Origin: Maribellus luteus
GTDB taxonomy: Bacteria; Bacteroidota; Bacteroidia; Bacteroidales; Prolixibacteraceae
DNA: 64,000 bases
NCBI RefSeq assembly: GCF_003576475.1
Contig: NZ_QWGR01000006.1
Location: 1 to 64,000, forward strand
Direction of reading: 5' to 3'
The notes under the pieces are model-generated. The model was not told the DNA's origin, did no database searches, and worked only from the letters and a program-made list of their open reading frames with translations. The translations under genes and the position numbers were made by a program. The stretch's first letter is position 1. Each line of letters starts with the position of its first letter. Below are positions 8,157-16,916 of this stretch, piece by piece.

Positions 8157-9722
8157 ATGGCAAATCAAACTGAACGATCTGTTATGCCTAAACTTGCTGA
8201 ACCGGCTAAAAAGAAATCATCGATCCTTGCATTGGTAGTTGCCCCGCTAATCAGTTTATCCATTATTCTGTTTGCTGATCTGGATCCCGGAAATCCACAG
8301 GTTACTTATTGTTTTGCAATTGCCCTGTTAATGGCTGCGTGGTGGATCACAGAGGCTATTCCATTGGCAGTTACAGCTTTGTTGCCGGTGGCTTTGTTTC
8401 CGCTTTTGGGAGTGGTGGATGGAAAAACGGTTTCGTCCATGTATTTCAATCACCTGATCTTTCTTTTTATTGGTGGATTTCTGATGGCATTTGCGATGGA
8501 ACGCTGGAATTTGCACCGGCGTATTGCACTGAAAATTCTGATTCTTTTCGGAATTAGTCCGGGCCGGATTTTACTGGGTTTTATGCTCGCCACTTCCTTT
8601 TTGTCGATGTGGATGTCGAACACCGCAACTGCGATGATGATGGTGCCGATTGCTTTGTCAATAATTATGAAACTGGAAGAAAGCCTGGGGAAAAAGAAGA
8701 TGGGGAAATATGCCATTGGCTTGTTGCTGGGTATTGCTTATTCTTCTTCCATTGGCGGAATTTCTACGCTGGTGGGTACACCTCCCAATCCTTTGCTGGT
8801 TAGTGTGGTGGATATCATGTTTCCTGAAATGCCTGAAATATCGTTTGCCGACTGGCTTATTTTTGCATTGCCGGTTACGGTACTGATTTTTATTATCGCC
8901 TGGTTGCTGCTTTATTTTATGTACAAGCCCAAAAAAAGCTGGGAGAAACTGCAAATCGATGATTTTAAAAAAGAACACAAGGCTTTGGGAAAAATGAAGA
9001 CTGAAGAACGCATTGTATTGGCGCTTTTTTCAATACTGGCATTTTTATGGATCTTCCGAAGCGGGTTTAGTATTCAGTCGTTTGTTATTCCTGGGTGGTC
9101 GCAATTGTTCGAAAACCCTTCCTATATCAACGACGGAACAGTGGCTATTTTCATTTCTTCGATACTTTTTATGATTCCTTCAAGGTCTCAAAAAGGGGAG
9201 CGGATCATGGATTGGGAAACCACCCGGAAGATGCCCTGGGGAATTATTCTTTTGTTTGGAGGAGGATTTGCACTCGCCGAAGGATTTGTGGAATCGGGTT
9301 TATCGGTTTGGTTTGGGCAGCAAATGGCCGGTTTAGCGGATGTACAGCCCATTGTCATTACCTTTGTTGATGTTGCACTAATGTCGTTTCTAACTGAGCT
9401 AACCTCCAATGTGGCCAGCACCGAAATGATTTTACCGATTCTGGCAGGTTTGGCAACTACCATAAAAATAAACCCGCTGTTGTTGATGATTCCTGCTACA
9501 TTGGCGGCTTCGCTTGCGTTTATGCTTCCGGTAGCCACGCCCCCCAATGCTATCATTTTCGGCACCAAACGGATCAAGGTAAAAGACATGGTTCGTACCG
9601 GTTTTCTGCTAAATCTTGCGGGGATTATTATTGCCACCCTTATTATGTATTTCTGGGGAACGGTGGTTTTTGATATCGACGTTTCCGTTTTTCCTGATTG
9701 GGCTGCCGCTGCAATCAAGTAG
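8157..9722 (+). CDS. SLC13/DASS-family sodium-coupled anion transporter
   Basis: A 521-residue secondary transporter of the divalent anion:Na+ symporter family (dicarboxylates or sulfate), with about 11-12 membrane segments. The first SNT clamshell motif is intact at 154-156 (MWMSNTATAMMMVPI). The second is SNV at 417-419 (LTELTSNVASTEMILPIL), a variant. Both TPPN motifs of the internal repeat are present (LVGTPPNPLL and VATPPNAIIFG). Tetra- versus dicarboxylate or sulfate specificity cannot be read from sequence. Na+ coupling would draw on the sodium gradient made by the NQR complex encoded nearby. It is monocistronic between divergent and unrelated genes. Confidence 0.92.
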   Translation: MANQTERSVMPKLAEPAKKKSSILALVVAPLISLSIILFADLDPGNPQVTYCFAIALLMAAWWITEAIPLAVTALLPVALFPLLGVVDGKTVSSMYFNHLIFLFIGGFLMAFAMERWNLHRRIALKILILFGISPGRILLGFMLATSFLSMWMSNTATAMMMVPIALSIIMKLEESLGKKKMGKYAIGLLLGIAYSSSIGGISTLVGTPPNPLLVSVVDIMFPEMPEISFADWLIFALPVTVLIFIIAWLLLYFMYKPKKSWEKLQIDDFKKEHKALGKMKTEERIVLALFSILAFLWIFRSGFSIQSFVIPGWSQLFENPSYINDGTVAIFISSILFMIPSRSQKGERIMDWETTRKMPWGIILLFGGGFALAEGFVESGLSVWFGQQMAGLADVQPIVITFVDVALMSFLTELTSNVASTEMILPILAGLATTIKINPLLLMIPATLAASLAFMLPVATPPNAIIFGTKRIKVKDMVRTGFLLNLAGIIIATLIMYFWGTVVFDIDVSVFPDWAAAAIK

Positions 9723-9786
9723 AGGGTGTATAAAAGTCATAAATTTTTTCATTGATTAAAGTAATCTTTGGAAAAAATTTAATAAG

Positions 9787-9817
9787 TTTGACATATATTC
9801 TGTATAATATCTATAAT
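9787..9817 (+). promoter_or_regulatory. Possible promoter for the GH109-like gene
   Basis: TTGACA (9788-9793) and TATAAT (9812-9817) are spaced by 18 bp, a textbook sigma-70 pattern; the overlapping TTTG at 9787-9790 would also fit a Bacteroidota -33 box. The DNA is very AT-rich, and only about 11 bases separate the -10 box from the ATG, so the match may be chance or the transcript nearly leaderless. Confidence 0.3.
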
Positions 9818-9828
9818 TTATTATTGTA

Positions 9829-11316
9829 ATGAGTACAAATCGTAGAACGTTTCTGAAGCACATTGGTATGGGAGCCGGTGTTGCTGCAACCACTCCTTTG
9901 TTGAGTTCGTGCAACACAACATCGGATGAAGAAAAGGTAAAATTCATCCGCGAATCAGCGGAGCGTGTTCCGGCCATGAATTTCAATATGTGTGGTTATG
10001 CTGCACCAAAACTCGATAAAGTGCGGGTTGGTTTTGTTGGAATTGGCGACCGCGGCTCGGGTGCTGTAAAAAGAATGACTTACATTGATGGCGTTGAGAT
10101 TGTGGCCTTGTGCGATGTAAGACAATCGGCTGTTGACGGAGCGCAAAAAATACTTGCCGAAGCCGGTTTGCCAAAAGCCAAAGAATATGTTGGCAGCGAA
10201 ACTGAATTTAAAAAGCTGGCAGCAGACGGAATCTGCGATTTGATTTATACCGCTACTCCCTGGGAATGGCACGTGCCGGTAGGAATTGCTGCTATGGAAG
10301 GTGGCGCACACGCTGCGCTGGAAGTGTCGGCTGCTAAAACCATGGACGAGTGCTGGCAGATGGTTGAAACGTCGGAACGTACAAAAAAACATTGTGTTAT
10401 TCTCGAAAACTGTTGCTACGATTTCTTTGAACTGCTTACTTTGAACATGGTTCGCCAGGGTGTTTTTGGTGACCTGATTCATGGTGAGGGTGCCTATATT
10501 CATGATTTGGATTACTGGCATTTCAACAAACCGAAGGACGAACAAATGTCGGATGGTGCTTATTACAAAATGTGGCGTTTGCGCGAGAACACCCACCAGG
10601 CCAATGTTTATCCAACTCACGGACTTGGCCCTATTTGCCAGGCAATGAATATCAACCGTGGCGATAAAATGGATTACCTGACAGCCATGATCTCAAACGA
10701 TTTTACGCTAAAAAACAGAATAGAAGAAAAGGCGAAGGAAGATCCGTTCTTTGAACAGTTTGTGGGGCTGGAAATGCGCGGAAACATGGACATGCAAATG
10801 ATCCGCACCAACAAGGGAAGAACCATCCTTATTCAACACGATATTTCATCACCCCGTCCGTATTCAAGAATACATATGTTAAGCGGTACCAAGTGTTTTG
10901 CCCAGAAATGGCCTTTGGAGCATATCGCTTTTGGTCACAGCGTGGCTGACGAGGCCAAAAGAAAAGAGCTGGAGGAAAAATATACTCCGGAAATTGTTCG
11001 CAGGGTAGGCGAAATGGCCAAACAAGTAGGCGGACACGGAGGTATGGACTTTATCATGGACTGGCGTTTGATCGATTGCCTGCGCAACGGGCTTCCGGTT
11101 GATATGGATGTATACGATGCTGCAGCCTGGAGTAGTATTTGGCCTCTAAGTGAATGGTCGATCGCCAATGGCTCAAAACCAATTGAAATTCCTGACTTCA
11201 CACGTGGAGCATGGAAAACAAACAAACCGGTTGAACCTGATTTCTCAGCCGGCGGAGGAAACACTAAAGTACGCAATCTTGTAGATGCCAACGCTGAAGG
11301 ACAGCTAAGCGTTTAG
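9829..11316 (+). CDS. Tat-exported Gfo/Idh/MocA oxidoreductase-fold protein, GH109-like
   Basis: A 495-residue protein with a twin-arginine signal (NRRTFLK) and a following lipobox-like LSSC (Cys28), so a folded, cofactor-loaded lipoprotein is expected in the periplasm. The NAD-binding motif is GIGDRG at 71-76. The segment NCCYDFFELLTLNMVRQG and the HGLGP motif are shared with family GH109, whose characterised members cleave alpha-N-acetylgalactosamine using bound NAD+. I therefore propose a GH109-like glycosidase; other exported Gfo/Idh/MocA proteins act as sugar dehydrogenases or have no known role. It is followed by a strong terminator, so it is transcribed separately from the next gene. 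Confidence 0.82.
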   Translation: MSTNRRTFLKHIGMGAGVAATTPLLSSCNTTSDEEKVKFIRESAERVPAMNFNMCGYAAPKLDKVRVGFVGIGDRGSGAVKRMTYIDGVEIVALCDVRQSAVDGAQKILAEAGLPKAKEYVGSETEFKKLAADGICDLIYTATPWEWHVPVGIAAMEGGAHAALEVSAAKTMDECWQMVETSERTKKHCVILENCCYDFFELLTLNMVRQGVFGDLIHGEGAYIHDLDYWHFNKPKDEQMSDGAYYKMWRLRENTHQANVYPTHGLGPICQAMNINRGDKMDYLTAMISNDFTLKNRIEEKAKEDPFFEQFVGLEMRGNMDMQMIRTNKGRTILIQHDISSPRPYSRIHMLSGTKCFAQKWPLEHIAFGHSVADEAKRKELEEKYTPEIVRRVGEMAKQVGGHGGMDFIMDWRLIDCLRNGLPVDMDVYDAAAWSSIWPLSEWSIANGSKPIEIPDFTRGAWKTNKPVEPDFSAGGGNTKVRNLVDANAEGQLSV

Positions 11317-11344
11317 TAGTATAATTTTCATAGAAATTAATGGG

Positions 11345-11375
11345 AGCCGTTTCCTTTTGGGAACGGCTTTTTTTT
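11345..11375 (+). terminator. Intrinsic terminator after the GH109-like gene
   Basis: A 10-bp stem AGCCGTTTCC / GGGAACGGCT with a TTTT loop, followed by seven or more T residues. It lies 28 bp after the stop codon and just before the next start. Confidence 0.9.
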
Positions 11376-11385
11376 ACTGAAAAAT

Positions 11386-12816
11386 ATGAATATAACTAAG
11401 TATGTTTTAATAATGATGTGCATTGCTCAGGTTGCCTGTACTAATGCAGATAAAAAGCTGAAGAAGGCGGATAGAATACATGTTGTAACCGATTTGTCGC
11501 ACGAGTTTTCGTTTTATGCCGATAACCGGTTTCATCAGCAATATTTGCCCGGACAAAAATGGGCAACCAACTGGTGTAACTTACACAATTTCGATTTTTC
11601 GAATGCAAACCTGCTCGTTTTACTGGATTGTGATGACCGGATTGCGTACAACGAAAAAGATTTAAATACAATTTCTGATTTTCTGCACGACGGAGGAGGT
11701 GTAGTTATATTCGGTACCGAAAGCAGCAAATCGCAAAACGATTTATTACGAACATTTGGTGCCGGGTTTACCGGTGTTGCCCAATTACCGTTAATAGGAT
11801 CGGAAGCAATTGCACAAAGCGAATTTATTTCGAATGGGGCATCAGTACTGTCACTTGAAAAACCTGCAAGCTGGGAAGTTTTGATTCATGATGCCGTTGA
11901 TAAAGCGGTGTTGGCCCGCAAAAAAGTAGGGAAAGGAACCTTGCTGGTATCGTCGCGTTCTTTAGCCGGAAATCACCCCAGTGCCCGCGATTCGATCAAT
12001 AAAGAAATGTGGGTGCCATTATTGCAGGAGGTTGCCTCCGGGAAAAGTGTCGATCCATTAAAAGCTTTCAATTCGAGAGGTATTGAAGACCTGGAACACA
12101 ACGACGATCATGGTACATTTGAATTGAGTTACAATGATTATATGCAACCGTATGCAGAAGCCATGGTTAATGTATACAAACGTTCTTTTCCTTACATTGA
12201 GAAAAGAATGGGTGTCGCACTTTCTCCGGGAATGGCATCAAAAATAACTTTGCTGGCAACTGGCGGTGGCGGTTTCTCGAGTGGCTCTGTTGTTGCGCTT
12301 GCGGTTTGGTGGGGAGGCTTTCCGGATAAAGAAGACAGCATGATTGAATTCCTGACGCATGAATCAGTGCACTCATGGGTGTTGCCATTTGCCGAGGTTT
12401 GGAATGAACCCATTGCTACGTATGTTGGCAACCTTGTTATGATGGATATGGGCTACGGCGAAGAAGCCTTGAAACGTATTGAGCAAACCATTCAACGTGC
12501 TATGAAATACGACCCGGATATGAAAAATTATGATATCAGGGGCGAATTGACCGGCAAAGGAGAAGAGCTTGATAAAGGTGCTAAAAACAATATTCATTGG
12601 GGAAAAACTTATTGGGTATTTGAGCAGCTGCGAAAAGAAAATCCCGATTTTCTGGCTGATTACTTCAGGTTGAAACGTCAGTACGCCACCAAAGATAAAA
12701 TTAGTGAATACGATATGAATAACACCGTTGCCTTACTAAGTATGGCCATGAAAAAAGACTTGTTTACATGGTTTAACAAACATGGAATGCCTGTGTCAAA
12801 AGCAAGGCAGAAATAG
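11386..12816 (+). CDS. Exported HExxH putative metallopeptidase-like protein
   Basis: A 476-residue protein of no family I can name. It starts with a hydrophobic export signal ending in a Cys (about residue 19), probably a lipoprotein although the lipobox is weak. Residues about 25-200 resemble a ThuA-like/class I amidotransferase-like domain (VTDLSHEFSFYADNRF, LLVLLDCDDRI, FLHDGGGVVIFGTES). The C-terminal half has HESVH at 325-329 followed by NEPIATYVG, with Glu341 a plausible third zinc ligand, so it may be a gluzincin-type peptidase. Substrate is unknown. The gene stands alone behind a terminator and converges on the hydrogenase gene. Confidence 0.75.
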   Translation: MNITKYVLIMMCIAQVACTNADKKLKKADRIHVVTDLSHEFSFYADNRFHQQYLPGQKWATNWCNLHNFDFSNANLLVLLDCDDRIAYNEKDLNTISDFLHDGGGVVIFGTESSKSQNDLLRTFGAGFTGVAQLPLIGSEAIAQSEFISNGASVLSLEKPASWEVLIHDAVDKAVLARKKVGKGTLLVSSRSLAGNHPSARDSINKEMWVPLLQEVASGKSVDPLKAFNSRGIEDLEHNDDHGTFELSYNDYMQPYAEAMVNVYKRSFPYIEKRMGVALSPGMASKITLLATGGGGFSSGSVVALAVWWGGFPDKEDSMIEFLTHESVHSWVLPFAEVWNEPIATYVGNLVMMDMGYGEEALKRIEQTIQRAMKYDPDMKNYDIRGELTGKGEELDKGAKNNIHWGKTYWVFEQLRKENPDFLADYFRLKRQYATKDKISEYDMNNTVALLSMAMKKDLFTWFNKHGMPVSKARQK

Positions 12817-12867
12817 AGGTTGTGCTGTAGTTTCGTACTTCTATGTAGAGAGCGAACGGAACTAAAA

Positions 12868-14289
12868 TTATTTCAAATTCACATTAAACAACTTACGGTT
12901 TCCGGCCAGTTCACCTAACGAGGCCGGGCCGTTTATACAGCCACCTTCGCAACACATAACCTCAATAAAATTGGCAGGCGCTTTTCCTTTGGCGTAGGCT
13001 TTCAGCATTCCCAACGCTTTTTTATCGATGCCGTTTATGGCCAGTTCGTCAATTTTTATGTCGGGGCGCTCGGCTTTCACCGCAGCAGCTACTCCGCCTG
13101 ACAAGGCAAAGCCACGGTCCAGTGTTTTGGCGTTATTGCGTTTTTCATTGTCGGGCAACTTGCCAAGGTCGATATCCAGTGCCACAATCATCGCATTCAG
13201 CTCTTCAAACGACAATACCAGGTCTACTTTATCGTTTTTGCGGGCTTCTTTTCGTTTGCCAATACAAGGGCCGATAAAAACGGTCTTGGTTCCCGGATAC
13301 TCTTTTCGGGCAATGTCGGCAGCGTACATCATGGGCGACGGAGTGTCAGACACAAAGGGGCGAAGACCGGGAACGTGCTTGTCGACGGCTTCCACGTAAC
13401 TGGGGCAACAACTGGTGGTCATAAAAGGCTGTCCGTGTTCAATACGCTCGGCAAACTCGGCCGATTCATGAATTACGGTTTGACGGGCTCCATCGGCCAC
13501 TTCCACCACTTCGTTGAACCCGATTTCTTTCAGCAGGCTTTCAATCTGTCCGGTGGTAAGGTCGAACTGTCCGTGTATCGCCGGTGCAAACAAAGCAGTG
13601 AGGTGTTCTTCGTTGCGGATGGCCATCATCACATCAATGATTTGGCTGACTTCGAAAATACTGCCAAACGGACAAGCTACGAGGCATTTCCCGCAATAGA
13701 TACACTTTTCATCATCAATGCGCTCAACACCGTATTCGTCTTTCGAAATAGCACCAACCGGACATGCCGCTTCACACGGAATAGGCACGTGAATAATGGC
13801 GTGGTACTGGCACTGTTTCTTACAAATGCCACAATTGATACAGCTCGCCGGATCGATTTTTGCCTGTCCGTTTTGCATGCTTACTGCGCCTTTCGGGCAA
13901 TTCATGATACAGGGGCGTGCCACACAGCCACGGCATAAATTACTTACCACGTACTGCGCTTTCACACAGCTGGTGCAAGCTTCGTCAACTACGGTAAGTA
14001 TTTCGTTTTTTAACGATGGACGTTCTTTGGCCTGCTTAGCATAATAACGAAGCGGCGTAAGTTCGTCTTGCTCTTCATCGACTGTAAATCCAAGCAGGGG
14101 AAACATTTTGTATTTGATCACTGCTCTTTCCTTGTGGATACAACAGCGGTGCTGTGCAGGCTTTCTTTTGGGCGCCATTTTTATCGGAATCCGATCAATC
14201 TCGTCTTCCAGCCGGCCATCGGCAAAAAGTTGTACAATCTGTCGTAGTAATTCACGGCGGATGATGTGTGTGTTGCTTGTATAGCCCAT
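12868..14289 (-). CDS. [FeFe] hydrogenase, group B-like, with N-terminal Fe-S domains
   Basis: 473 residues from the ATG at 14289; an upstream TTG frame is rejected because it falls in the promoter box. An N-terminal region with CC at 49-50 is followed by cysteine-rich 4Fe-4S segments: CTSC (105-108), CRGC (119-122), CINCGICKKQC (150-160), CEAAC (172-176) and CIYCGKCLVAC (196-206). The H-cluster signatures are TSCCP (292-296), PCIGK (341-345) and EVMCCEGGCINGP (443-455), which retain the four cluster-binding cysteines and the proton-relay Cys. The loops differ from group A enzymes, and the layout fits the group B1/B3 family, whose physiological role is unclear. Maturases HydEFG are not in this window. 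Confidence 0.9.
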   Translation of the reverse strand: MGYTSNTHIIRRELLRQIVQLFADGRLEDEIDRIPIKMAPKRKPAQHRCCIHKERAVIKYKMFPLLGFTVDEEQDELTPLRYYAKQAKERPSLKNEILTVVDEACTSCVKAQYVVSNLCRGCVARPCIMNCPKGAVSMQNGQAKIDPASCINCGICKKQCQYHAIIHVPIPCEAACPVGAISKDEYGVERIDDEKCIYCGKCLVACPFGSIFEVSQIIDVMMAIRNEEHLTALFAPAIHGQFDLTTGQIESLLKEIGFNEVVEVADGARQTVIHESAEFAERIEHGQPFMTTSCCPSYVEAVDKHVPGLRPFVSDTPSPMMYAADIARKEYPGTKTVFIGPCIGKRKEARKNDKVDLVLSFEELNAMIVALDIDLGKLPDNEKRNNAKTLDRGFALSGGVAAAVKAERPDIKIDELAINGIDKKALGMLKAYAKGKAPANFIEVMCCEGGCINGPASLGELAGNRKLFNVNLK

Positions 14290-14316
14290 TTCCCTGCTTT
14301 GATGTTTTTGATGGCG

Positions 14317-14324
14317 CAAAAGTA
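14317..14324 (-). promoter_or_regulatory. -7 promoter box of the [FeFe] hydrogenase gene
   Basis: On the minus strand TACTTTTG matches the Bacteroidota -7 consensus TAnnTTTG exactly and lies 28 bp before the chosen ATG. No clear TTTG -33 box is seen at the usual distance. Confidence 0.5.
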
Positions 14325-14461
14325 GTATTTTTTAAACTACGATCATTCGATTCGCTAATTTGCCGATACTAGTTAAGACTGGGTTAACGAAATTGTATTT
14401 TAAGTTCACTTAAATGAATAATACCCTGATTTAATACTTAATAGCCCTTTTTTTTCGCCTG

Positions 14462-15226
14462 TTAAAAATGTTGCACCAAAGCTGATCTCCACCATGAAAA
14501 ATAAGTGGACTCCAATTCTTTTTGGCTGGGAAAAGGATAGAATAAAAAGTTGCTGCTGTCGCCGATAAAAAAGCCGTCTTCAATGGTGCGGTAGGGCAGT
14601 TCGCTTTGTCGCACCCGAAGCACGGTTTTAGTAAGCCGTTCCGAAGTCTCATTTAACTTTACCAGGCATTCGCGCAGGTGGGCCGGATTTCGGTACGGCA
14701 GGTTATTAAGTGGCAGGGTAGGGTCGTTGGCCAATTGGTTGAGCTGTAACTCTACAAAGAACAGTTTGGGCACCGAAACCGGTGTTGAACCATTGGTGAG
14801 GTGTTGAATAAACTCGGCCGGATTGAGCTTACTGGCTACCATGGTAGAAAACGGATTGTATTGCTGGTACAAATGGATGTCTTTTGGGGTTTTGGCTGCA
14901 TATTTAGCGGCGCGTATTTCCAGCACTTTACCATCGTCGGTGGCCAGGTAGAGATTCTTCAAGGCATCGAGCGGAATGGATTCAAACACACGATAGATCG
15001 ATAAATAAACCGATCTTTTGGGTTCTCCGTTTTCATACGGTACCAGCTTTTCTCTTACATAATCCAGCGGCAATTGAACTTTCGAAGGATCGATTTCAAA
15101 GTATACCGACTGCGAACGCAGGTTTTTCTTGGTACCTACGGCCAGGTAGTTCCCAAATTCAAACGGCCTTAGGTGCGATGCGATCAGCGACTCGGGAGTA
15201 GCAACCAGGTAATAATGATTTTCCAT
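14462..15226 (-). CDS. Hypothetical cytoplasmic protein
   Basis: A 254-residue soluble protein that I do not recognise. It has no signal peptide or membrane segment. It begins MENHYYLVATPESLIASHL and contains mixed alpha/beta-looking segments with several aromatic clusters; the C-terminus reads FSWWRSALVQHF. There are no cysteines in metal-binding spacing. It lies 172 bp upstream of the hydrogenase gene on the same strand, but the hydrogenase has its own promoter box, so a functional link is only a possibility. The start at 15226 is the first ATG and is followed directly by sequence that looks coding. Confidence 0.7.
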   Translation of the reverse strand: MENHYYLVATPESLIASHLRPFEFGNYLAVGTKKNLRSQSVYFEIDPSKVQLPLDYVREKLVPYENGEPKRSVYLSIYRVFESIPLDALKNLYLATDDGKVLEIRAAKYAAKTPKDIHLYQQYNPFSTMVASKLNPAEFIQHLTNGSTPVSVPKLFFVELQLNQLANDPTLPLNNLPYRNPAHLRECLVKLNETSERLTKTVLRVRQSELPYRTIEDGFFIGDSSNFLFYPFPSQKELESTYFSWWRSALVQHF

Positions 15227-15384
15227 GGCTATGAATTTTAGTTAGTTGATACTTTGTTCATCTGCACCCTCAAAAAAGAGAAGTGCAATGCACCCGGGTT
15301 TACGAAAATGTGGCCGGTGAGGTTAGAAAAAGGGTGGGAGAGTTTTTATAGCAGTTCATTGGATGAGGATTGGGAATAAAAGAA

Positions 15385-15570
15385 TCATGATTCCGGGGAG
15401 TCATCAACAGAAATGAAAGTAAAGATGGATAGTCGTATCCGGGATCTGTTTTTATTTTTTAATGTAGAATATTCAATGTTGAATTCCCAATATCCAATTT
15501 CCCGGACTTTGTTGGATATTTTACATTAACAATTGAGAATTGGATATTTTTTTGAATTGACTTTCAGAAA
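15385..15570. repeat. Dispersed ~185-bp repeat, copy 1
   Basis: This block is closely similar to 39207-39390, from ATCATGATTnCGGG through CAACAGAAATGAAAGT and ATCCGGGATnTGTTTTT to GATTGACTTTCAG. It contains an inverted pair, CAATATCCAATTTC and GAGAATTGGATATT, around a GTTGGATATTTTACATT core. It has no open frame. A 24-bp remnant lies at 42281-42304. The rest of the gap before it (15227-15384) shows nothing recognisable. Confidence 0.85.
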
Positions 15571-15600
15571 AAAGCCACCTCTCAATTGAGAAGTGGCTTT
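15566..15600 (-). terminator. Intrinsic terminator of the nqr operon
   Basis: On the minus strand AAGCCACTTCTC and GAGAGGTGGCTT form a 12-bp stem (one G-U pair) with a 4-nt AATT loop, followed by a run of T. It lies 26 bp after the nqrF stop codon. Confidence 0.85.
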
Positions 15601-15626
15601 TATATTTTTTGAAATACTTAGCTGAA

Positions 15627-16895
15627 TTAGCTTCCGAAATCGTCGAACAGTACGTTTTCATCCGGAACACCCAGGTTGTAAAGCATTTTTTGTACGGCAT
15701 CGTTCATCATTGGCGGCCCACACATGTAGAAATCGATTTCTTCGGGCTCTTCATGCTGACTCAGGTAGTTGTCGTGAATTACCTGGTGCACAAATCCTGT
15801 TTTATAGCTAACACCCAATTCATCGGCAACAGGGTCCGGTTTGTCGAGTGCCAGGTGGAACTCAAAATTCGGGAAGTTCTTTTCTATTTCTCTGAACTGG
15901 TCATAATAGAAAACTTCTTTCCACGAACGTGCTCCGTACCAGAAAGTAACTTTCTTTTTGGCTTCTTTAACCGTATGGAACAGGTGGAATAAGTGAGAAC
16001 GCATCGGGGCCATTCCGGCACCACCACCCACAAACATCATTTCGCTGTCGTTGTCTTTCAGGAAGAATTCTCCGTAAGGACCCGATATGGTTACTTTGTC
16101 ACCCGGTTTCAGGTTAAAGATGTACGATGAACATACACCCGGATTTACCTTTTTAAAGCCGTTGCTGGCACGGTCCCACGGTGGTGTTGCAATACGGATG
16201 TTCAGCATTACAATGTTTCCTTCAGCAGGGTGGTTGGCCATTGAATAAGCACGGAAGGTTGGTTCCGGGTTTTTCATTACCAAATCAAACATGCCGAATT
16301 TTTCCCACTCTTCGCGGTATTCTTCCTCAATGTCCATGTCTTTGAAGTTGACATCCACTTTTGGAACATCAATCTGGATATATCCTCCTGATTTAAAGTC
16401 GAGCGTTTCGCCTTCCGGAAGTTTCACCACAAATTCTTTGATGAAGGTTGCCACGTTGTGGTTCGAAACCACGGTACATTCCCATTTTTTCACGCCCATC
16501 ACTTCGTGCGGCACTTCAATGGCCATGTCTTCCTTCACTTTTACCTGGCAAGCCAAACGCCAGTTTTCGTTTTGTTCTTTGCGGGTGAAGAAGCCGGTTT
16601 CGGTAGGAAGGATAGACCCGCCTCCCGATTCTACCTGGCAACGGCACATGCCGCAGGTACCACCGCCACCACAAGCTGATGGCAGAAGAATTTTATTGTT
16701 TCCCAACGTAGTAAGAAGGGTGTTTCCCGGTTCGGTTTCCAAAACTACGTCTCCTTCGTTGATGTTTACCTTAACAGATCCCGACGGAGTAAGTTTTTTC
16801 TTGACATAAAGCAAGATGGCCACCAAAAGAATAATAACGCTCAGGAAAACCACTACACTGGCAAGAACTACAGTTGTTGTCGATAGTATTATCAT
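15627..16895 (-). CDS. nqrF: Na+-translocating NADH:quinone reductase subunit F
   Basis: Entry point of the NQR complex: oxidises NADH and passes electrons through FAD and a 2Fe-2S cluster. The 422-residue protein has one N-terminal membrane helix (residues 2-31). A ferredoxin-type domain follows with Cys75, Cys81, Cys84 and Cys116 (CGGGGTCGMC...RLACQ). The FAD/NADH reductase domain carries RAYSMANHP (FAD binding), GPYGEFFL and FVGGGAGMAPMRSHL (NADH side), and ends in the expected DDFG motif. It is the last gene of nqrABCDEF, 21 bp after nqrE, and is followed by a terminator. Length is typical of the family (about 408-430). Confidence 0.98.
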   Translation of the reverse strand: MIILSTTTVVLASVVVFLSVIILLVAILLYVKKKLTPSGSVKVNINEGDVVLETEPGNTLLTTLGNNKILLPSACGGGGTCGMCRCQVESGGGSILPTETGFFTRKEQNENWRLACQVKVKEDMAIEVPHEVMGVKKWECTVVSNHNVATFIKEFVVKLPEGETLDFKSGGYIQIDVPKVDVNFKDMDIEEEYREEWEKFGMFDLVMKNPEPTFRAYSMANHPAEGNIVMLNIRIATPPWDRASNGFKKVNPGVCSSYIFNLKPGDKVTISGPYGEFFLKDNDSEMMFVGGGAGMAPMRSHLFHLFHTVKEAKKKVTFWYGARSWKEVFYYDQFREIEKNFPNFEFHLALDKPDPVADELGVSYKTGFVHQVIHDNYLSQHEEPEEIDFYMCGPPMMNDAVQKMLYNLGVPDENVLFDDFGS

Positions 16896-16916
16896 TGTCC
16901 GTTTGTTTATTCAATT

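Noticed and set aside
14290-14319. TTG start adding 10 residues to the hydrogenase
   Set aside because: The TTG lies inside the TACTTTTG promoter box, so it could not be transcribed from it.
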